DNA of 64,000 nucleotides from Metellina segmentata (taxonomy: Eukaryota; Arthropoda; Arachnida; Araneae; Tetragnathidae), in NCBI GenBank assembly GCA_947359465.1, contig OX375876.1:88566184-88630183 (forward strand), read 5' to 3'. Below the pieces are notes generated by a model. That model saw only the letters and a list, made by a program, of their open reading frames with translations, ran no database searches and had not been told where the DNA came from. The translations under genes were made by a program, and so were the position numbers. Positions 11,616-21,990 of this stretch are shown piece by piece; within the stretch, counting starts at the first letter, position 1, and each line of letters opens with the position of its first letter.

Positions 11616-12155
11616 GGGTTACCAAAAAGAAAAGTACCGATTGAAGTTCCTAACAGCTCTTGTTATAATTCATGGGTTTTACTTAGTAAGAGCAATATTT
11701 GGCAAAGTTTCATTAAAAAAATGTCAAGTAAATAGACGACACAAAGAAAGGTTTGGTGACACAGAAGAAGAACCCCAGGGAGGAATCGAACATACATCGT
11801 TTGCAACTCGCAGGTTGCTTGCTTAGTGGGCAAACCCAGGGAGCCAAGACAACTTCGCATAATTCATGACAGTTCAGGAAAAGCCCAGACGATTAGAACT
11901 GAACTTATGGGTTTTCAATTACCTAAGGCTTTTTTTCTGTACAAGATAGAGTCTAGAAATTTTTTGTAGATACTTTCATACATATGTACTATAAAAGTTA
12001 GTATGGATTTAAATCTGAGAGTTCTAATAAATTTAAAAAAAATGATAGAGTTAATATTTTTAGAATTGTTATGTTTTTTTTTCAGGTTTAGCTACAAATA
12101 TAATTATTAAAATTCAAGAATGAGACTGATGGTCAATTGCATACTCACTTTTGTT

Positions 12156-12195
<40 letters not shown>

Positions 12196-13112
12196 TATCC
12201 AAGAAATATAAATCACTTAAAATAACTAAAGAATATTAAAAATTGAATATTTTATAAAAGTTTAAAATTTTTTTAAAGTTTCAATTAAAAAAAAATATAA
12301 ATAATGGTCTTTGCTAAATTGATTTTTTATTGGATTCAATTAGCTGAAAAAAGTCATTAATTATTTTTAATGTTTCTCTCTGCAGAAATGTTTTTTGAAA
12401 AAGGTTACTGTGTAGCCTTAAACGGTCAAATAGACATTATTGCAAACTAGAAATAAGAGTGTTGCAAATAAAAAAAGATATGACTTGAGACAGACAATTC
12501 CGCAGTGCCGTTAAAGACTAACATATTTTTTATTCACAAAGCGATTCAAGCAATGAGACATTTGGTCAATTGATGATTTCTCTGAAACGTCGGGGCAATT
12601 TATAACTTTCACCTGAATCTGAGAAGTGCATGCAAATTCTGAACTTGTTTGGACGCTTGTAAACCCTAGTTGTGTTGTGACTAACAGGATGATTCCTAAG
12701 TAATATGTTAGTCTATATGTAATAGTTAGTTGTAATGTGTCTAGTAAAATATGTTAGTTGTGTTGTGTGTGTACTTGCGCAAGTAGTTTAAAAAAAGGAA
12801 CGTCGAACTTTACATTAATAAAAAAAAACGTCCTCAAGATGTGCCCAAAATTTTCAAAAATAAAAGCGACAAACTCTAGTATTAATGCCTTGTTACCAAT
12901 GAACAGAAGGCAAGCAATATGGGAGGATTTTAAACTATTATCAGTATTTATAGGTTTGTTCATAAATGCTTCCTTTCAGTAAGCCTTTAGGAGGCAATTT
13001 ATCTGGACTATAAAATATTTTATGTATGGGACATCTTGTTTAGGTTCTTTGTTCCCTTTGGAAACCTATATCTCAGAAAAGGTCCTGGTTTCTGATTCTA
13101 TGTGTTAGTTTC
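11616..13112. other. AT-rich stretch with a CA microsatellite, no recognised gene
   Basis: Only chance open frames were seen. It includes the CA repeat listed separately at 12158. Confidence 0.5.
12158..12193 (+). repeat. (CA)n microsatellite
   Basis: Uninterrupted CA dinucleotide, 36 bp, about 18 units. Confidence 0.97.
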
Positions 13113-13114
13113 TA

Positions 13115-13708
13115 CGAAGGCTGTTTAATAAAGAAGAATCATAATTTTTTTTAAAGATGATTTTAAAAAAATCAAGAAAAATAAAATTCATATTGAATGT
13201 GTAGCGGGATAGGTGGAGAATAGATAGCGCAAGTTTCACGGTCATGACGTCAGTACTGAGGCCTTGGCAGCCGGCCAAGTAAGCCTAGTTTTACTTTCGC
13301 CTACGACAAAAAGGGGTGTGACACGCGAAGTGCAATACACTGCATTATAATTTTGTTTTCGCCTTAAAAAATCGTCAGATCTTTCAAAAACCAATGTCGC
13401 GTTTGTTCCTCATCCTCCATATAGCCCTGATGTAGCACCATGCGATTTTTTTTTATTTTCCCGAATTTGAAGAAACACCTCCGGGAAAGCGGTTTTCATC
13501 ATCACAGGCAGTGGGAAAAGTTGCGTGGCCGATTTTGAAGGACCTGTCAAAAAATGGCTTCCAGCATGTGTTTGAAGACTGAAAAGAGGTGGGATAAGTG
13601 CATGAACGTAATGGGGAGTATTTTGAGAAAGAACATAAAAATTTGGAGGATTAGTATATGAAATAATTTTTTGTTAATTTACGATCATTCTTTATTGAAC
13701 AGAACTCT
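13115..13708 (+). mobile_element. Internally deleted mariner-like element
   Basis: Both ends carry related inverted repeats (left GGCTGTTTAATAAAGAA, right TTCTTTATTGAACAG) and both are flanked by TA (13113-13114 and 13709-13710). At 594 bp it is about half the length of a full mariner. Only the 3' part of a transposase remains inside. Confidence 0.75.
13395..13665 (+). pseudogene. Mariner transposase C-terminal remnant
   Basis: Read across frames, this stretch gives the mariner landmarks YSPDVAPCDFF, then a LKKHLRGKRFSS-like block, and a final segment resembling the family's C-terminus. SPD is where mariner elements (DD34D) carry the third catalytic Asp. Frameshifts, notably in the T-run near 13446-13455, and stops break the frame, and the N-terminal two thirds with the first two Asp residues are missing. 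It cannot make transposase. Confidence 0.75.
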
Positions 13709-13959
13709 TATTTGGATTTAACCTCCTAAGAGGTTAACACGCAAATATATGTTCTACAACCTGCAGTATTCCTTACATGACGTAACAGGTTTTGATTTTC
13801 CTCTCTAAACAATAGAATCTTTCATAGTATTCCTTCAGCTAAATAGCTGTGGTTATTAAGTCATCATGGGTGTTGTGGTTAAAAAACAATCCTAACTATC
13901 CGGGTATATCGTGATGCGCTGAGAGTTAAGTAGAAATTAAAGATACACCAATTCATTGC

Positions 13960-14419
13960 ACTTAAAAAACTGATACAACAACAGCACCTTCTTTGATTTT
14001 TCCTTTAAAATGTTGCGCGTGGTATTTGAATGGTCAGCCGGTTCACTTGCTTTTGTATGAGAGTGGTCGTAGTGGTTCAGAATCTACTAGGAGTTGGGAT
14101 TGCCTATTGAGTAACAAGGGAAGAATCCCTACTGATCTACCAAGAGGGATTGGAATGGCCTGTTTCCGCTTATTAACCGGACATGACTATCTCCAACAAC
14201 ACCTACATAAGATTGGGGTGGCTACCTCCCCGATCTGTCCGCTTTGTAGCGATGGTTTTATGAACAGACAACACCTTGCGGAGTGCTCTAGTTTACAGTA
14301 CATTGACACCGGTTATACTTCTCCCCAAGGACTTTATTCGCTATATTGGACGGCAAGACAGCGTATGGCCGAAAGGCCTTGAGCTAGGCGTAGGATTAAA
14401 AAAAAAAAAAAAAAAAAAC
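13960..14419 (+). mobile_element. 5'-truncated non-LTR retrotransposon (LINE) insertion
   Basis: The segment holds the end of a retrotransposon reading frame, then a short 3' region and a pure A tract of about 22 bases (14398-14419), the structure left by target-primed reverse transcription that stopped early. The 5' boundary is approximate, and I could not find a clear target-site duplication. Confidence 0.75.
13993..14382 (+). pseudogene. C-terminus of LINE ORF2 (I/R1/Jockey-like), fragment
   Basis: A 129-residue open frame without a natural start: the ATG lies inside the truncated protein or upstream of it. It contains GMACFRLLTGHDYL and HKIGVATSPICPLC, followed by NRQHLAEC, the zinc-finger-like C-x2-C...H-x4-C tail seen after the reverse transcriptase domain in arthropod elements of the I, R1 and Jockey groups. 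The reverse transcriptase and endonuclease are absent. The frame is still open, suggesting a recent insertion. The exact clade is uncertain. Confidence 0.8.
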
Positions 14420-14807
14420 TTTAATCCGCCTACAGCTTGCAGACTGAGCTAGGCATTTAAACATATCCTGACTTTTAATTCATTAAAAGCCTCAAGAATG
14501 TCTCATCTGGATCTGTTTTAGATGTGCTAAGTTGATTTTTATGGCACAAGGGCCAGATTTGGTAAAGCTGCGCCAAGATATGTTTTCCCGTCGAGTTAAG
14601 GCATACACACAAAGTAAAGTTCTTGCGGATGTAGAAAATAAATACATTCAAGGGTAGTCACAGGAATAAACTTGGTCCACTTACAGGCTGTTATCGCAGA
14701 GGGCAAACTCACTGAGTCACTGAGGAGCCTAGTCGGCTAAGCATTTAACAATGTACTGTGTGATACGTAAAATCAGTAAAAACTCTAATATTTCCTCATA
14801 CTATATA
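14420..14807. repeat. Fragment of a repeat containing TGGCGCAAGGGCC-type sequence
   Basis: Between 14535 and 14770 the sequence TTTATGGCACAAGGGCC...AAGCTGCGCCAA matches pieces near 20165, 52830, 60070 and 60870. It looks like a decayed copy of an abundant SINE or LINE 3' end. The word GAGCTAGGC occurs at 14382 and 14446, on either side of the A tract. Confidence 0.5.
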
Positions 14808-15173
14808 TGTAAGATTCGTGTTGTTCTGTTTGGTAAGGTCTATATTAAAGACTTCGAATCTTACAGCACATTGACATTTAATGAATTAATATACACAGTT
14901 ATTATGTACAGTTGAGATATTTTAAAACAGTTCCGTCATTATCTGCAGCAGTCGTCTCTGCTCGGAAAAAATACGTCAGCTCTCAATGGCGTCCAGGGGA
15001 AAAAGTGTCTGTTCTATTAATTTTCTCGTAACTGAATACCGGAATGTGAATGGCTCGTGACAGTCTTGCCTTGCATTCCTACTACAATGCAACTGACTCC
15101 TACCAGTCTCGTTGCTCTTATAATGAGTTCTTTCCAGACTAGTAGACAACTACCGTTGTCTAGTATTCCTACA
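14808..15173 (-). repeat. 3' LTR of the Gypsy element
   Basis: 366 bp. It differs from the other LTR mainly by a 10-bp segment (TCGTGACAGT) near 15055-15065 that is absent there. Confidence 0.95.
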
Positions 15174-15271
15174 ATCGGCCATCCTGATGATCTTTCGTCC
15201 TCGAAAGGAACACGACAAACCTAAAAAAAAACAAAACACAAAACAGTATCTGGGAATACATTGATTCAGTA

Positions 15272-16504
15272 TTAGTTATTGAACCACGACTTCATATGGT
15301 CAGCTGCTGTCGACGTCAAGTTCAGTCCTTCATGGTTTCCAACTTTCTCAACGTCATAGCGATCATGGGGTTTCACTTTCTTCACTCGATATGGTCCTAA
15401 GAATTTCGGTCGTAATTTCATTCCGACACCAAATTGAGTCCGCTGAATAGCAATAAGATCGCCCTCTTTGTATTGATGAGGTTTCTTCCTCTTCTTATCA
15501 TACGTTCTTTTATTCTCTTCCTGAATTTTTAGGATATTCTCTTTGGCATCGTCTCTTAATTTCTTCCTCTTCTCTAGAAAAACTTCAGTATATTCTTCTT
15601 CTAAAAGCTGGACTATCTTGAGATCTTCTTTGTTTCGCATTTTCACACCTGTCAAAAGTTCGAAGGGTGTCCATCTTGTGCTTCTGGAGGTTGTACTATT
15701 GAGTATTCTTTGTACGGCGTCAACGTGTTTGAACCATTTGATCGGTTCTTCAATTGAAAGTTTGGATAACACTGGAATCAGGGTTTTGTGCATTCTTTCT
15801 ACTTGTCCATTGCCTCTTGGGATTCCTGTTGTGATTTTTAGGTGTTCAATCCCGTTTTCGCAACAAAAATCTGTAAATTCTTTAGATGTAAAAGCGGATC
15901 CTCTATCCGAGATTATCCTCGCAGGATTTCCAAAACTATTTTGTTGTTGTTTGAGTTTATTTATTGCGTCACCTGATGTCGTAGATTTGGTAGGATATAA
16001 CCAAGTGAATTTTGTGAATGCGTCTATTACCGTGAAGATATGCTGATAGTTCTTAGATGTTGAAGGTAACGGACCTATGAAATCAATGTGATAAGTGTAT
16101 AATGGAACGTCCTCTTTAGGAATTGGATTTAGAAATTTGTTATCCTCTGCTATGGTTCGTTTTGTCTCCAACTTAGTGTTTGGTTCCAGACGATTAGTTA
16201 CTTCGAGATGAGTTTCGGTTTGAATTTTAGTTGAATCTGAAGTGTTCGCTAAATTAACAATTCTTGCGTAATTCACTCGAAAATTATCGCGTCTGCTCAA
16301 AACATGAATTCCGCTCTCTGATAAAGTAAGATTTAACTTATTTATGCAATCGAACCCAAGAACAATATGATCAGGTAAATTTTTTAAAACATAAACATCA
16401 GTAACAATAATGCAGTCATCAATAATAATTTCAGTAGAAAAGAAACCTAGAGGAGAAATGTGTTCTCCTCCTATACCCATTAAAGTCACATTATCAAAAC
16501 TCAA
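15272..16504 (-). CDS. Gypsy pol remnant: end of protease joined directly to integrase
   Basis: The open frame begins inside the protease and has no natural ATG there. Residues ~1-60 carry the second half of a retropepsin fold, ending in HIVLGFDCI. Residues ~135-250 form the integrase core with the DDE triad: HIDFIGPL (D141), ISDRGSAF (D200) and NGQVERMHK (E236), 35 residues apart as in retroviral-type integrases. The C-terminal part (~340-400) resembles the GPY/F module (LGPYRV). About 75 residues separate the protease from the integrase core, where roughly 600-700 residues of reverse transcriptase, RNase H and the integrase zinc finger would normally lie. The frame is in register with gag-protease upstream, separated by a single TAA. 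It may once have been expressed as one polyprotein. Confidence 0.9.
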   Translation of the reverse strand: MSFDNVTLMGIGGEHISPLGFFSTEIIIDDCIIVTDVYVLKNLPDHIVLGFDCINKLNLTLSESGIHVLSRRDNFRVNYARIVNLANTSDSTKIQTETHLEVTNRLEPNTKLETKRTIAEDNKFLNPIPKEDVPLYTYHIDFIGPLPSTSKNYQHIFTVIDAFTKFTWLYPTKSTTSGDAINKLKQQQNSFGNPARIISDRGSAFTSKEFTDFCCENGIEHLKITTGIPRGNGQVERMHKTLIPVLSKLSIEEPIKWFKHVDAVQRILNSTTSRSTRWTPFELLTGVKMRNKEDLKIVQLLEEEYTEVFLEKRKKLRDDAKENILKIQEENKRTYDKKRKKPHQYKEGDLIAIQRTQFGVGMKLRPKFLGPYRVKKVKPHDRYDVEKVGNHEGLNLTSTAADHMKSWFNN

Positions 16505-16531
16505 TTTTGGGGTTCCAATTTCAACATAAAA

Positions 16532-17737
16532 TTAATATTTTATCATTGACACATCACTTCCTGTGTCGATTAGCGCATTAGATCTTTTCCCGCACATTTC
16601 AACATATTTTCTTAGCTTAGTACGAGAATTAAAAGGGCTATTAATTAAAGTTCTATTTACATCTCTTTTGGGACACACGTAGGCCTTGTGCCCATAATTT
16701 TTACATTTAAAGCATCTCACACCCTCAGTTTTCTTTTCACAATTTATCGACTTATGTCCATATTCATTGCAGTTGTAACATTTTATATGATTGGTGTTAG
16801 TTTGTTCAGGGCGCACGAAAGATCGAGGCTTTAATTTGTAAAAATCCCTATTGAAACGCTTCTTATATTTATCGTCTGATGTTTTCGAATCTCTATTGGT
16901 TTTTAAATGACATCGAGCCGCTTCATATTCGTCTAATTTATTGACGAGTTGGTCTATTTTCGTTATTTTCGGTAGCTCGTCTATAAAATGGTCTCGAACG
17001 TCATTGAGTATTTTTCGTTTTAGTTGATCGGTAATCATGAGTTCTTTAAGGTCTTGGTAATTTGATACTTCCAACCCACTCGTCCATTCTTCAAAGAAAT
17101 TTTTCAGATCATGAGCAAAGTCATTCCAAGTAGTAGACGCTTCTTTTCTATGCGAAAGGAAATTTTGCCTAAATTGTTCCGGATTTAATTTAAAACGTTT
17201 CAGCAATAATCTCTTGACATTTTCATAGTCATTAGCCTTTTCGTCAGGCTCACGCGTGATAAGATTAGCCAAATCCAATGGGAGTAAACCCAACAAATGT
17301 GTAACCCATTCCGTTTTTGGTATTTCGATACGACTAATCTGTCTTTCAAATAAAGTTAAATAACAGCTAATATCCTTATTCGTCTCGTAACGGTTAATCA
17401 ATTTCAATAAATCGTTATTGTATAGGCTGGTAGTTTTACCATAACTGTTGCCTTGTCCGTTAGCAGTTTTAATTTCGAGTTTCCTTAATTCGAATTCGCG
17501 GGCTTGTTTTTCGGCTTCAATTTTCTCTGCGCGGGCTTGTTTTTCGGCTTCAATTTTCTCTTCGCGTTCAGTTATAATAACGCTCAACAGATTTTTTGTT
17601 ATCTCCGCGTCATAGTTTTCAGAATCTATTATAAGTTTCGAGCACTGCGCTACTTTGGGATTCGCTGGCACTATTAGGCCTAATTCGTCAATCAATGTCA
17701 GCAAATCTACTTTTCGGGCCTTAGTTAAATATGCCAT
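16532..17737 (-). CDS. Gypsy Gag with two zinc knuckles and the protease start
   Basis: A 401-residue frame starting at the ATG at 17735-17737. Residues ~55-95 form a charged segment with the direct repeat EKIEAEKQAR. The middle (~110-260) is a Gag capsid-like region (WVTHLLGLLP, WNDFAHDLKNFF). Near the C-terminus two CCHC knuckles, CYNCNEYGHKSINC and CFKCKNYGHKAYVC, would bind RNA during particle assembly. The frame then enters the aspartic protease active site ALIDTGSDVSM, but a TAA follows a few residues later. The next frame continues in the same register, so that stop is either a mutation or a natural readthrough point. No frameshift is needed between the two frames. Confidence 0.92.
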   Translation of the reverse strand: MAYLTKARKVDLLTLIDELGLIVPANPKVAQCSKLIIDSENYDAEITKNLLSVIITEREEKIEAEKQARAEKIEAEKQAREFELRKLEIKTANGQGNSYGKTTSLYNNDLLKLINRYETNKDISCYLTLFERQISRIEIPKTEWVTHLLGLLPLDLANLITREPDEKANDYENVKRLLLKRFKLNPEQFRQNFLSHRKEASTTWNDFAHDLKNFFEEWTSGLEVSNYQDLKELMITDQLKRKILNDVRDHFIDELPKITKIDQLVNKLDEYEAARCHLKTNRDSKTSDDKYKKRFNRDFYKLKPRSFVRPEQTNTNHIKCYNCNEYGHKSINCEKKTEGVRCFKCKNYGHKAYVCPKRDVNRTLINSPFNSRTKLRKYVEMCGKRSNALIDTGSDVSMIKY

Positions 17738-18066
17738 GTCATCAAGTAAAACAGAATTCTGTACTCACAGTTTCGAAAGTTCCTTCTATCCGTCTTTTCC
17801 GTCAACTCGTCTTTTGCGTCTACGCGTTTTCTTTTTTGTCGTTTCAGTCTATCATCAGCACCACGTCAGGAGAAGTCATGAAACTGTTCTTGCAGATGAT
17901 TAAAACACAAGTCCAGGTTTGCATAGGTAGTCAAAACATTCCGCCGGCCGGTTCAATCGTCACTGCTTTCGGGGTCTGCTAATCCGTCGTTCAAGCCCTC
18001 GTACGAAGGAGGAGAATCGTCGCGGTCGTCATCGGTGTTTCACATCGCGGCCGAACCCTCATTTTT
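17738..18066 (-). other. Leader of the Gypsy element between 5' LTR and gag
   Basis: 329 bp without coding capacity on the element strand. I could not recognise a tRNA primer-binding site next to the LTR, nor a classic purine-rich tract at the other end. Confidence 0.6.
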
Positions 18067-18422
18067 TGTAAGATTCGTGTTGTTCTGTTTGGTAAGGTCT
18101 ATATTAAAGACTTCGAATCTTACAGCACATTGACATTTAATGAATTAATATACACAGTTATTATGTACAGTTGAGATATTTTAAAACAGTTCCGTCATTA
18201 TCTGCAGCAGTCGTCTCTGCTCGGAAAAAATACGTCAGCTCTCAATGGCGTCCAGGGGAAAAAGTGTCTGTTCTATTAATTTTCTCGTAACTGAATACCG
18301 GAATGTGAATGGCCTTGCCTTGCATTCCTACTACAATGCAACTGACTCCTACCAGTCTCGTTGCTCTTATAATGAGTTCTTTCCAGACTAGTAGACAACT
18401 ACCGTTGTCTAGTATTCCTACA
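18067..18422 (-). repeat. 5' LTR of the Gypsy element
   Basis: 356 bp, nearly identical to 14808-15173 except for the 10-bp indel. As the upstream LTR it should carry the element's promoter. Confidence 0.95.
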
Positions 18423-18426
18423 TATA

Positions 18427-18918
18427 TTAATGATTAATTATCCCTAGCATTATAACGTAGTTGTTTATCTTATTTATGGATAGTTTATAAACAAGAATTC
18501 GTGAAAGTATAATACATTTTGATCATCATTTGTGATGATTAAAATGTATTGTTCAATTCTTTGCAATACTTCTTGTCTGACCCAAAACCTAAGCACCATC
18601 GGTCGCGGACAGCAGATTAGAGGACGACCTTCGAACTCTTTTGTAGCTTGGTGTGGCGTATGGTTTCTTCAGCATTTAAGTTCTTTTCTGTACCCGAGAT
18701 CGACGTTTTATTTTAAAATCTATCCGCCCTCATCCTATTAGCCTTTATTTTAAATTTGATTTTCTCTTTATGCTATGAAGATTATCTGCTTTGCAGCGGG
18801 GCTCCGAAAGGGATAGTCTTTTCCAGTCGACAGTACTTCCTTAAAGTTTCTTATCATTTTGAAACTCATAATTACTTTTTGTGATTTTGATCGCATGTAT
18901 TTTCTTTGTAACGATATG
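18427..18918. other. Unique-looking DNA, no recognised gene
   Basis: A slightly GC-richer block (18580-18700) has only a short open frame, and I see no family resemblance. Confidence 0.4.
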
Positions 18919-19150
18919 AAAATTGAAAAATACTGACATAAAGATGTATGAAATACTGTAAAAATACTGACATAAAGATATATGAAAAGCTGTAAAAGTA
19001 CTGATATAAAGATATATGAAACACTGCAAAATTACTGATATAAAGATATCTGAAATACTGTAAAAATACAGACATAACGATTTCTGAAATACTGTAAAAA
19101 TGCTGATATAAAGATATCTTAAATACTGTAAAAATACTGTGAGAAAGATA
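18919..19150 (+). repeat. Minisatellite, 34-bp period
   Basis: About 6.5 copies of a unit close to TGAAATACTGTAAAAATACT plus GACATAAAGATATA. The period is not a multiple of three, so the long minus-strand open frame across it (tyrosine-, phenylalanine- and isoleucine-rich) is a by-product. Confidence 0.9.
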
Positions 19151-20157
19151 CCCGTGTCGATCGCAAAAGCTTTTGAGTTTGAAGTCTTGAAAATGCCCAT
19201 TTTTAAGAATTAAGTATTCTATATATTTCTAAGTATTCCTGAGAAAGGTTTCCGTTTTATTTTCTGAATGAAAAATTTTACTAAACTTCTCTAAAATATT
19301 TGTTTTAAAACAGTATTCAATTTCCTACAGTATCACGATGAAATATTTCTTTTGCTTTGTTTTGAAACTTTGACTATTTGATTATAATGAGAAAGAATAA
19401 AACTCAAACAGAACGACGCTTCTCTATAAATACAATACATCACCATTCTTCTAACGAAAACAAAAATGGAATTATACGTAGTTTCACGATCAGTGTCGAT
19501 GTTTAAACACGTGTTAAAAAACGTGATTTTGTTCTTACTGGAATTTTTCGTTGTTGAGTGTATTTGCATTCTATTCTTAGATATAAATTACAGATACAGA
19601 TTCCCGTATCTTCTTAGATATTCTGAAAGATACGATTCTGTGTCTTCTATATACAATTTATTATTTCAGCAATGTATTACTGAAATAGTCTAAGTTGTAC
19701 TAAGATACACATCTTTTAAATTGGTTTCAGATAAGCTGATTAATTTGTAAATCTCTAATTTTGGAAGCTAAGTTTACTTTTTTATAGTTATCAGTTCACT
19801 GACTCAGAAGAACAACGACGCAAGCTCATTCGATTTGTTTAGAAAATCTTACCTTCGATTTGTTTAGAAAACGAAGAATATTTCATGATTCGTATCAACT
19901 GTAACTTGTGAGAAACTTTGGTGGTAATGAAAGTGGGGTTAGTAATAAATGCTTATGCTACTTTTTAAAATCACTCATACAAGTATATTTTGAATATTCC
20001 CCCAATTTTTCAGTTGCGTTGTTCTTAAATATTTGGAATGAAATATTCAATACTAAGTCACTAACTATAAATTTTTTCAATAGTTATAATATTATATTAA
20101 CATATTTTATGGAAATTTTTTCTTCATCCAATTATTTGCATCATGTTTGGATGTTTG
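19151..20157. other. AT-rich DNA without recognised gene
   Basis: Only short hydrophobic chance frames. CTTCGATTTGTTTAGAAAA occurs twice in imperfect form around 19825-19875. Confidence 0.45.
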
Positions 20158-20159
20158 GT

Positions 20160-20320
20160 TAGTTTTTTTGCGTTTGGTCAAGCTGCGCCAAACAACACCA
20201 AGTAAAAGGACATGAACATACAAGGAAAGCTTTACGGACATAGAAGAAAGAAAAACACGCATCGAGAAACATATTTCCGTCAAGAAACGGGCAGAGAGTT
20301 TAGTTTAACAGCGCCAAGAA
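20160..20320. repeat. Fragment of the GCTGCGCCAA repeat family
   Basis: GTTTGGTCAAGCTGCGCCAA and ACATACAAGGAAAGCTTT match 60070-60150 closely. It is a decayed copy of an interspersed repeat. Confidence 0.6.
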
Positions 20321-20777
20321 TATACATTTTACATCGTTATTACAATCTTCAACATTAAACTTCTTTACAGCACTTGCATCAATGTTGTACAGAAGAGCTA
20401 ACACTCTGGATCAAAACTTGAGACACTACATTTGCGTTGTTCTTCTGAAGGTTGATGAGAAACAGTTAAAATTTGAGAATTGCAGGACTGCTCTGTAGCG
20501 GGAGCTGAATGTTATTGCAGGTATGCCCTGCATTTGAACTAACGATACCTTTAACTCAAAATACCCATATTCTGCACTTGATTCATTGTTCTTCAGGGAC
20601 ATAGAATTGGTGTTTAACTCAGCCGAAATGGTCTGACGTTTGTATCCCCGAATTCCTCACAGATTTGGTGAAAAACTATGGAAATCATTATGCTTTGTCA
20701 ATAACCCTCATTGGTCATGTTTCTTCAGCTTATATTTGTGTTCTTAATAAAGTTAGTGGTAAAGCAACATGTGAATT

Positions 20778-20945
20778 GTAGCCGGTGTAGGTTCGATTCC
20801 TCCTTGGGTCTATTTCTCTCTTCTGTCTCAGCAAAACTTTCCTTTGTCCACTTATTTAACGTTGTCTATCTCGTGTCTGCCCAAATATGGCACTCATGCC
20901 ATATTTGAGCAGACACATAAACCCAACCCACCAATGAACACGGGT
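20778..20945 (+). repeat. SINE-like repeat S5, single copy
   Basis: GCCGGTGTAGGTTCGATTCC resembles a Pol III B box. It is followed by the shared body TCAGCAAAACTTTCCTTTGT and a AAACCCAACCCACCAA tail-like end. It matches the units at 32279-32990 and 46427-46640. Confidence 0.65.
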
Positions 20946-21075
20946 TGATTGGTTAGTTGGATTTCAAAATAAAATTCTCTACTTGAGTTTAAAATCAAAC
21001 TATTTTGTTAACCCAGTGGTGTATAAACACATACTGTATGTTCAGTGCGGGTCCGACGAAAAGGCAGTCGATCTT

Positions 21076-21349
21076 TTTTTATTTCCAATGGCAAGGCAGT
21101 ACAATTGCGAAGACAAATACAGAATACAATACAATACAATACAATAGAAAGTACAGGGTTGACCGAGGTCATTTTAGCCTTAGACAAGGCCAGAAGTGAT
21201 GGTCATTTGTGAAGGGGCACCCAGTGGGTGGACCATCATTGTCCCTAACAAAGGACAGCACTATTTACATCCATGCCCTAACCCCGGATTCGAACCAGGA
21301 ATCTTCCGATCCAGAGGCCAACATCTTGACCACTAGACCAGTAGGTCGG
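21076..21349 (-). mobile_element. tRNA-derived SINE (S3) with 14-bp target duplication
   Basis: The head on the right (read on minus: CCTACTGGTCTAGTGGTCAA, then GGTTCGAATCCGGGG) has A- and B-box-like Pol III promoter elements. The body differs from the S1 family, and the tail is an AATAC pentamer run at 21121-21146. AGGCAGTCGATCTT flanks it exactly on both sides (21062-21075 and 21350-21363), so this is a clean retroposition event. Confidence 0.88.
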
Positions 21350-21779
21350 AGGCAGTCGATCTTGAGTCACTCGATTTGTGAAAAGATGTGAAAACTCGTC
21401 AGGAGAAGGCAGCCATATACAAAAACATGAATGACTATCACCGTTGATGTTTTCCCCACCCCACGAACTCGTTATCACTACTATGGTTATCGGCACAGAG
21501 CGATACATTTAGGATCAGAATCTGTGCTAAAGACGCCAAATGTGGAAGCGATTTATTTGCGTTTGGACTATAATGGCTCAGACCTGAACTTTGAGGACTG
21601 TTAACATTTGGAGGCTTTTTGTTTCTTTTACAGAGCGTACTTTTGTTTTAGGTCATTGTTTCAGATTTATAGTCTGAATCCAGCAAGTTGGCATTTGAGT
21701 CGTATGATATTGAACTTGTCTATCCGTGTAATTAATACTCCTGGTGACTTTAACAAAATACATATATCTGGTCAATCAA

Positions 21780-21920
21780 AATCTGGCCAATTTTTCTCAT
21801 GAGACGTGTCGTTCATCAAGATCTGGTCAATTTTTTCAAATGACGAGATATCTCGTCCATCAGGATTTTGTCAGTTTTACTTGACGAGATATCTCGTCGG
21901 GACAACCGCCAGGAGGGTTA
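21780..21920 (+). repeat. Short run of GACGAGATATCTCGTC palindromic repeat
   Basis: Contains CATCAAGATCTGGTCAATTT and near-perfect copies of the 16-bp palindrome GACGAGATATCTCGTC, ending ACAACCGCCAGGAGGGTTAA. The same sequence family forms the array at 48060-48800 and a short copy at 47221. Confidence 0.8.
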
Positions 21921-21990
21921 AGGGGCAAGTTAACCTTTAACGATGCTTTCCACCTATTCTCATCTTTAGCGCGGTTTCCGGCTCAATGCC

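Larger units (their letters stand above)
14808..18422 (-). mobile_element. Ty3/Gypsy LTR retrotransposon, RT-less (non-autonomous)
   Basis: A 3,615-bp insertion with two near-identical LTRs (14808-15173 and 18067-18422), each starting TG and ending CA, flanked by the 4-bp repeat TATA (14804-14807 and 18423-18426). The body, read on the minus strand, encodes gag, protease and integrase. A full Gypsy body is normally about 4-5 kb or more; here the whole reverse transcriptase and RNase H region is missing. Mobility would need enzymes from a related element. LTR similarity points to a fairly recent insertion. Confidence 0.93.

Noticed and set aside
14382..14455. GAGCTAGGC repeated on both sides of the A tract as a LINE target duplication
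   Set aside because: The first copy lies inside the element's 3' region, upstream of the A tract, so it cannot be flanking target DNA.
18841..19200. 119-codon minus-strand frame with repeated hydrophobic segments
   Set aside because: It arises from a 34-bp tandem repeat; the period is not a multiple of three, so the repeated peptide shifts frame and is not under selection.
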